Shown here: positions 12,001 to 21,000 of the stretch, piece after piece
Layout: the number at the start of each line of letters is the position of its first letter
Position numbering within the stretch: position 1 is the stretch's first letter
Source of the DNA: Arion vulgaris
Lineage: Eukaryota > Mollusca > Gastropoda > Stylommatophora > Arionidae
Assembly (NCBI GenBank): GCA_020796225.1
Contig: CM036758.1
Coordinates: forward strand, 72,694,866 to 72,758,865
Direction of reading: 5' to 3'
Length of the DNA stretch: 64,000 bases
Made by a program: the position numbers and the translations under genes
The notes under the pieces: generated by a model
Told to the model about the DNA's origin: nothing
What the model saw: the letters and a program-made list of their open reading frames with translations, nothing else
The model's database searches: none

Positions 12001-15000
12001 AATTTCAAGACCAGGGTTGAGAAAATGATAGCAAAGAAAAAAGACCTTCAGATTCATACAAAAAGAGATGCAGAAAATAATTGTGGGGATGATAAAACTG
12101 AAGATCCTATCCATATTAATAAAACTCAAGAAAATAAGTACTGCTTCAGATTGTTGTGTGAACATGAGCAAGGATGGCATAAGAGTCCTGGTGTTATTAA
12201 TTTTCCTAAAATGGAGACTACAGAAGTGGAAGAGTTCTTGAAAAGTGTGTCACCATATTTAGCTCGAATTCTGGCTATTCTCAAACATTCTAAAATAAGT
12301 CTACCAATTTTGACCAGTCCAGAAGGAATTCAACTCTGCAAAAAGATAGAAGAGGTTTATATTTTAATTATATAGATTAATTCTTGTGAAACATTCATTC
12401 ATCTTTCTATAACTCATAGTTTAGTTTTCCTTGTAGTATGTGTTTCAGTATTTTGCAAAATTTACGTTAGTAATTAAGCTTACAATATATAGCAACATAT
12501 AAAGAGAGGATGACCTAGGGAGATGAGAGAAGCAAGAAATTTCTGTCTCAGTTCCATGGAGGAGGTTGAGCGAGTTGCCCAGAATAAAGCAGTATGGAGA
12601 AATTGCTTGCAGGCCCTATGTAACGTATAACGGTATAAGAGGAATTATTATTAAATGGCAACATATGGATGTGAATCGTGGACCATAACACAAACAATAA
12701 AGAACAAAATTTGAGCTTTTGAAACAAGGTTTTACAGAAACGTTCTTAGAACATTCCACAGAGAAGAGGTAAAAATAACAAAGACATCCTACAAGAACTG
12801 CAAATCGAGGAGCATTGGCTCATAAAAATAATTAATCATGTCTGGAAGATGAAATATATTTTGGCCATGTTAAACGTCACAGTGGTTTGAAGAGAGAGTG
12901 GTAACGGAAGACATGGTTCCTGGAGTATGAGGCAGGGAACAAGCAAGACAAAGGTAACAGCAGGATATCAAAGAAACTTTAAACACTATGCTGGAGGAGG
13001 TGGGAGAACTTACTAGAGAGAGAGTTTTTCAGGCGGGCTGTGATAAAATCGAGCGTTCAAGAGATATGCTACTACTTGACATGAATTAAGTGGACCAGGG
13101 TAAAAGCCATGATTTTACACGCCATTTGTTTTTCGAATAAAAAACACTCTTTAGTGTGGCTCCTGGTAAAAAGGCGTCTAACCCAAAGCCACATAGTGTG
13201 GCGTTTCGTCAAAAGGAGTTAATTTATTTTAACTCCTTTTATACTGTCTATCGTCATTGACTACAATCAATGTGCAACGTATGCACATTCTTGGCACAGA
13301 TCAAACATATCACAAAGAGTGATTAAAATTGGTCGTAAAGAATGAACGCAAAGAAGAAGAAGATCATTGACTACCTTTGGGTTTAGCATAAGTCTGAGCC
13401 TTGATGTGGCTGGACGTTTGTGCAATGAAAGTGGTCATCAAATGTCCACTTCTTCTCTGCATGAATTTTTGCTTTCCAATATTTTCTGTAACAAACATTT
13501 TGGTCATGTATTGTAACCAACACAAGACAGTCTAAATTTGTTTAACCTTTTCATTAGTTGTCTTTTGTTTCAGATTTTTAAACTCTTTCCACGCTTTAAG
13601 CCGCACACTGCGCCATGGTGGAAGTCCGTTGCACGCTTTAAGCCGCACACTGCGCCATAGAGTTGATTCCCTTATAAGAAGTCTTTCTAGTTTTACTTCT
13701 ACTGGTTTACTTATAGTACTTTTTAACCTTGTTATTCTATTGGGTTGTCCAGTTTTCTTCAATTTAGTATATAATAATATATATATGTTTATTTATTGAC
13801 GAGTAGTTGGGATCGTAATTAAAAATTTTTTTTTTTACTTCCTTGAATTAACTGCTTAAAAATTGAGAAAATAAATGGGCGTGGAAAGAGTTAAAGAATT
13901 TGTTCATTTTATTTCGTCACGTTCTCTAATTTTGCTACATTTCAAAATTCTCTACTAAGTTATTTTCATAATGGTACTGTAACCATTGAAAGCTTAGTGG
14001 TTAGTGCAGTTGCTTTATTTATGTGTGTGGTGCCAGGATCAAAGTCCCCACAGAAAGTTGGATTCTTTTCTAGTCGTAACAGCTTTTAGGTTGACCTAGC
14101 TTCAATTGGTATAAGAGAAACACTGGAAAATAAAAGTGGCTGGTGTGATGGTAATCACAAAACATCCATTATGTGGGACCATAAACACCATGAAATAAGG
14201 TAACAAGGCAGTATTAGTGTCAGTGAGTTGACACTACATCCCCTCTGAAAATAGACTGTGGCACTAGTCTGGTAAAGCAAGCAGGGATTGTAAGAGAGCT
14301 ACCATAAGATTAAGTTATAGTGTAAGAACAGCTGAAAGTGGTATGAGATTAGTTTGCTGAATAAACGAGCAGTTTCTCAGATAGGCTGCACTTACCTGAG
14401 TCTCCTGGCCAATATCTAGAGACCCATACTTGCCATAGAAACAAGCTAGTGACTGAGATACCAACTCTGACAACAGCAGCCAAAACAACTTTCTGTAAGT
14501 TCAAAGTCATGCCACCCAGAATCAAGATGGTTGGTCGTATCAGAATTGTCCTTTCCTGGCAAAATCTCTACTAATGGCTGATGTTCCTGTACCGCTAACC
14601 AAAAATAAAGATATGAATCAATACAACCCACTGACTGGTCCTGTCAATATGGCTGATACAAATATATTTGTTCTGTAAATAAAAAAAAAAAAATCTGGCC
14701 AGCAATGGCGGAATGCGGGAGGGCCTTTCAGAGTCAGGACTGTTTGATTCTGAACACGACTTTGTTAGCGCATTTTTGACATGTTTGGTCGGGTATTTTC
14801 CGGTTTCGTTTGCGAGCTACTGAGTTAGTGCTTGAGCAACGCTGTGAGCTATGAATGTTACATGGAATGCTTTTTGCTGTGTCAACCGCGCGTTTGTTGT
14901 GTGTATTCAGAAAATGGCGGACAGCGGTTATGATGAACAAGCTCAATCTGCCGTATGCAGTTATATTGCGGGTGCAGAAAGCTGGATTTTGTCGTGATTG

Positions 15001-18000
15001 ATGTTCCCTCGACAAGAATTGCAATTCAAGTGATAAACAGTTTTGTGTTGCTACATTAGCGACGGCCATATGCATTTATGCGGTGCAGGTTTCTTTTGTG
15101 GCGGTCGCGGCTGTTTCATTCTGGAATTAGTTCACACAGGAAACATTTCACAGTTGTTAGCATTTCGTATGATTTTCATTGGCACAGGAACGGAGCAATT
15201 ATGGGGTGACCCGTTGCAGTGAAGTTGGAACCGTACTTATGAACTATATTTGTTCTGTGTTCAATGCTACTCCTCAACTAAAAGAAAAATACAGAGTGAA
15301 AACTCTAGATCTTTTGAGGGCGACAAAAATGATGTATGTCATAAAAGGGTATCTTCTTCTTCTTTGCGTTCGTTCTTTACGACCAATTTTAATCACTCTT
15401 TGTGATATGTTTGATCTTTGCCAAGAACGTGATACGTTGCACATTGGTTTGGTAGGCCCCTAAACACTAAGACGTCTACAAGTTTAGGACACGTGCATCC
15501 AATTTCAGCCAAATAAAAAGGTTTGAAATGTTCCTTATCTGGTACAACCTCACAAAATCAGACAAAGCGCAAAGCATGGACATGCTCTTCAGTTCAGATG
15601 ATATACAAGCTGCAACGAGTGACTGAGAAGGGATGAATAAAGAGGGAATGATGCTCAGTGCAAGAAAGATGATCTCTAGGACTGTCAGGTCAGGCAAACC
15701 CAAGCATCAATTTAGGAAAAAATGTGGATGTGCCCGTCATACATGCCACAAGAACCTAGATGCTTAGACACAATCTACTCAGTTCTCTGTACACGCTGAA
15801 CAAATCACAAAGAGTGGTTTAACTTGTTTTATAAGAAAGTGCAGAAGAAGATCCATCTTGTGCCAAAAATCAAATCAAAAATTTTGGGTCTAAAGCTGTA
15901 TTCCTAAATATACCTCATAGTATGAAAATTTGTTTTTTTTATTTTATATTATTGTACATATTACTTTTAAAAATGTGTTTGTAATTATTTTTAATCACAC
16001 GAATTTAATATTTGTAAAATTTTGCCTTATCATTTTTTTTAATATTTGATTTTGGTGATATTAATTGAATTTCAAGTTCCTCATGTTCCACAGTGGTGCC
16101 CGAAATCTATGCCTGACTTTCAGAGTCAATACAAATCGCTGGTTCAAATGGCACTTGAAGAGGATAAAGACAGAACATATGGGGGACTGAAAAGGTACAT
16201 GATTATTTTTATGAATCCTGTAGGCTTTTATTGGGGAAGATGGAAAAAGCTCACTGCTCTATACCAAATATATGGGAGAAAATGGGCTAAATAGTTATGT
16301 GCATGAAGCTTAAAAACTTCATTATCATCATCAAGTAGCTTGTCCCATCTGAGAGTTTCTCAAGAAAATCCAAGATATTTTCAATATGGATTTTGTCCAC
16401 ATGAGCATACACATTATAGATTTGCCATACCTGATCACAAATTCTTACATGAATTCTGTGTAAGTCCACACCCTCAGGTAAGGAGTCATATGTATCAGGA
16501 CAGTTGTGGGGAAGACCATGTTTCACATAGATAGGCTGTCCTCGTCCTCCACCGGGTTCACTGGGAGTGGAATAACATTTGAAGCCAGGACACTCAAGGG
16601 CTTTATTTTGCTTCTAGTTGGTTTCCTGAATCATGAAGATGTCAAAATCATAAACACGCTCCTGTAGAATTGTTCCTTGCTGTTTTGCACTTCGACAATT
16701 CCAGTAGCCAATGCATAGGTACTTGAGGGCAAGTCGATCTGTCTTTCTTCTAAGCCGTCTCTGTCCAGCCCGTCTTTTGTGCCCATTTATCTTCTCGCCT
16801 CTACTTCTTCTTCTGTAAGAATATTTCCTTACTGGATCTTCTGGAGGACCAGTCAACAGTGCACAAACTTTGCAACACCAGTAGGAGCTCATTGGAGATA
16901 TTACAAGTTAAACAACAATGTAAACCTGAAAACAAAGATCATTTAACATATATTTGGTGAGAAAATATAAATTACAAAATTATAAAACACTGTGTATTGT
17001 TCAGCTTCTTGCCTACGTTGTAGAATAACGAAATAATAGTAAGAATATTTTACTGCTATTAAGCGACTATAGAAGGTTAAACACAACTCAAATAATAAAC
17101 AACTGTAGAAAATACTGACATTTCTATGCAAAAGAAAAAATTATTATAAAAAATGTGACATGAAAATGTTAAATATAAATCAAACACAAGAACACAATTT
17201 GAGTTATTAACACCTTTCACTTAGCGTTGTACGTCAGAAGATCATGGCTGAAAATACATTGGTTACTAAATTGACGTTATTGCACTCCAGGCAGACCCAT
17301 AGGTGCTCAGTCTCCCCCAACAGATATCGAAGAGTATGTATACTGATGGTTCCCGTACTGATTAAACACACCTCTCACTCTGCCCTCAGGCATCCAGTTC
17401 TACTTGTACAATGGGAAACTCCAAACTGCTTAAATAGCTTGATCGATTCAACATCCATTTTAGTGTCCTCATCCAAAAGACACTCGCGAAGAGACCAAAA
17501 AACATCCCCCTTATCCATCTTCAACCCCTGAACAATTGATGCTGTTGATGCAAGCCTATCCGCTCTCTTATTACCATAAACACCCACATGCCCAGGCTAA
17601 ATATTCAATGTCATGGAATCGTGCAGTTTCCAGTGAAACAGAACATGAGATGCGGTGTTTAACATTTGTGCGGCCAAAAGGATAACATACACTATTCAAT
17701 GACAGCTTCAGATGTTAGGAATATGTTCAATTCCTTATTAATTACTATGTTTGTGCTTAGTTGTTATAGAATCATGTTACAATCTTGCCATATTGGTTCA
17801 GTGATGTCACCCGGCTACAGATTGAAAAAAGATTTTAACTCTTTCACTCTTTTGATATACAGGCTCACAACATTTTTTAAGAAGACAGAAAGATAGTATG
17901 CTGGATAATTTAGTATACATTCTTCTTTCTACTTTTCTTCCACCATTTACTTCTTTATAGAAGTGTTGGGGGAGGGGGAGAGACGTTGTGGTCTTGTGTG

Positions 18001-21000
18001 TGCTTGTTTTAAGGCACTTTGTGAGCTGATATTCATTTTCGTAAGGCTGCTCTTGATGCTGTCGCTCTATCTTTTGCGTGGTCTTCCTCTTGTTTTGTAC
18101 TCATTATAATATTTCTGTGTGGCTCTGTGATAAGCGATACCAGGGCATTCTTGTCAGGTGTCCAAACCATTTAATCTGTTGTTCTTTTATGAATTGCATG
18201 ACTGGTTTCACATCCAGTCTCCTTCTGATTTCTTCATTTCTAATTTTGTCTCTTATTGTCACACCTGCAGCTCTTCTAAGGCACCTCATCTCTGTCATTA
18301 TGATTTTCCGCTCATTAGCTGCTGTTATTGGCCATGCTTGACACTGGTAACATAGTGTTGGCCAGAAAATCGTTCTAGTATACATTACAAAGTAAATACA
18401 TCTGGAGGTAAAAAAAAAAAATTCGGAGTGAAAGAGTTAACCCTGGTCAGAGTTTAGTCCTGTCTGTGTATTCACATGTCTATGTTAGTTGTCACACAGT
18501 GAGAGCAGGGGTCTCTGTGACGGAGAGGTTAATTGTTCGTCTCTCATGTCAAAGGTACCAGGTTCGCTCCCTCGTGAAACCATCTGAATATTTTTCCAGA
18601 GATCCCTGATCTCAGTGTAGGTAAGATCGAGTTCCTAGTCCTATCGGAGACGAACGATAAAACATAGGTCCTGTGTTCAATATGAGCACGTAAAAGAACC
18701 TTTGGCAGTTCTAAATCGAGAAGAGCAGGCTGGAAAACCGCTGCCCTGGCAAAATTCATAAGGAAAGATTAAAATTAAAATTGCTACAAAAAAATTTTCA
18801 TCATCTTCAAAATTACATCGGGGACCCTCACTTGTGCTACGGAGTTTGTGCACTGCCGCTGAGATCTTCCTGTGTAAGAAAGAGATCATAGCACACATTG
18901 TTACTCACCAAAGTGCAATGATGATGGTCCTATCATCAATCAATCAAGAGACATAGGGAGGAGATCGGAGCAATTATTGACTAATTTGTTAAGAAATACA
19001 GTGATGATGATCTGACGACTAAACTAAACTATGTATTCATATTTATTATAGATATTCTTAAATTCTAGTTTTATATCTTTCAGGTGTCAGATACCAAATG
19101 GGAAGAGTTTATGGCTGTGTGAAAAACATCGTGAACATTTGTCATTTGCTAAGACAAATGAAAAATTGTGTGATAATTTGCAACAGGATCACAGGTTAAA
19201 TACTGCAGTTATGAATGAAGATCAGGCCACTAGTGCTGGTACTGAAAATGGTAAGAGTGAACATTTAAGCAGCTGACACAGAAGAGGCAACCAAAGATTT
19301 GTAGTCACTTAATTAGTTCATTATATAACGATTATATAACCCAATCTTGAAACACCCAGCAATTCCAGTAGAGACTAAAAGACAGATTATAAATGCAATA
19401 TTTTTGCCCACCTGCCCTGCGTGTTCGCATCGTGTTGGACTGCGGATGACTAGCCCTCTGTGTGTGTGGGTTCAATTCTGCGGGCTGGCAGAAAAGCCAC
19501 AGGTTCCCAAATTCACGGTGTTTGTGGCACCGAACCGAAGGGTTACGATGTCCGTGGCACCAAGCCGAAGAGCTGAAAGCTCAAGTGCTTCTGGATCGGG
19601 AAAATTTTTTTTTTAAATGCAGTTTTCATACCAACACTGAGCTACCAGTGCCAAGCATGGGCACTGACAAAAGAACAAGAAAGAAAAACTACCACCTGTG
19701 AAATGAGATGCTTGAGGAAAGCGGTAAATAAAACAAGAAGAGACCATATAAGAAATGAGGAAATTAGAAGAACAGTCGGAACAACATCGACTGATATTAG
19801 ATTCATTAAAAAACAGAGACTCAAATGGTTTCGCCACTTGGTGAGAGTGAACCCAAATACACTAGTTGAAAGAGCCTACAATACAACCTGAAAATATAAT
19901 CATCAAGAGGAAGGGGTAGAGTAAGAAAAAGAGGGAGTGATTTGGTTACAGACATATTAAAACTCCACAATACCACAGCATATCAAGCGACAGGGAGTGT
20001 ACTATCTCAGAAACCGATCATCAGTTAAACATACTACGCCTAATGGCAAAAAAAAGCAGAGAAGAACAAAATAAAGAAGTTATAACAATTGAAAGGACAC
20101 TTTCATAACTTTTTTTAAGCCTATGTAGGTCTTTGTTTTACATATTTAGGTAACAATATTAACAAAGATGAAGAAACACACTAAAATATCAGATGGAAAA
20201 GTCATCGACTGTCCATGATTGGAAAAGTCCATGTTTGTTTGCAACTCTAAAGCTGATGAATTGACTTCATTTTATCAGGTAAAGCCACCAATACCAACAC
20301 AAGACGACTACTATAACATGAGAAGATTGGAGCAAGCTGTCATTCTGCGCCTTAGAACAGGACACAATCGACTCCGAGCCAAATGTATACACAATTCAAG
20401 ATTGGCAATTTAGCTGCTTTTTATTTACTAGGGTAGCATCCCTAGGCCTACATCAGTCACCTCTTACGATAAGCATTGTAGGTCGTAGTGGTACTATTCT
20501 TTGCTTCCCTTGCGGGTCCCGGCACCACACGGGCGAAGATGTAAACAAAGAGTGATTTGTCATGACAAGCATGTTGAAGATGAAAGGGTTGATTGTTGAT
20601 TTCCGCATTGTGGATACATCTCTAAGTCTCCAGCATGATTCACAACAGCAGAGATGTTTTGTATCATCAGCTATACAAGCAGTATCCATAGCACGCTGCA
20701 TTTGGGGTGAAACAATGTCTCCACATCTGTTTCTCCATACCCTACTGCCTCTGCATTCCCTCCCCAAATCCAGCTGTACATGGACACAAGAGTAAGGTAT
20801 CAGAAAAAAAGTTATAACCATAAACAGAAGCTAAGGAGAATGTGTAATTTTTTTTTTCTTTGCTCGTTTCTGCTGAAATGGACTGATCTTCAATTGATTC
20901 ACTCCGAGTTCTCTTTCTGGAGAATTTTTTATGACATCCAATTTTCGTAAAATTATTTACCGTATTGAAAAACATGATGCAGTCAAATTAATTTTGGTTT

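Noticed and set aside
14734..15075. 113-codon minus-strand frame as a gene
   Set aside because: No recognisable motif, and it lies in a CpG-rich island where stops are rarer. The plus strand has the better start context. Kept only as an island.
12355..16093. An additional TIR-gene exon at 15180-15345
   Set aside because: Exons 6 and 7 join in phase 0 to a continuous KKIEE-WCPKSM reading, while the 15180 segment would have to enter and leave in frame and is next to a CpG island; more likely unrelated.
19405..19480. Functional tRNA gene at a SINE family C head
   Set aside because: A and B boxes are recognisable, but I cannot fold a complete cloverleaf with a proper anticodon stem, and the same head sits on five SINE bodies.
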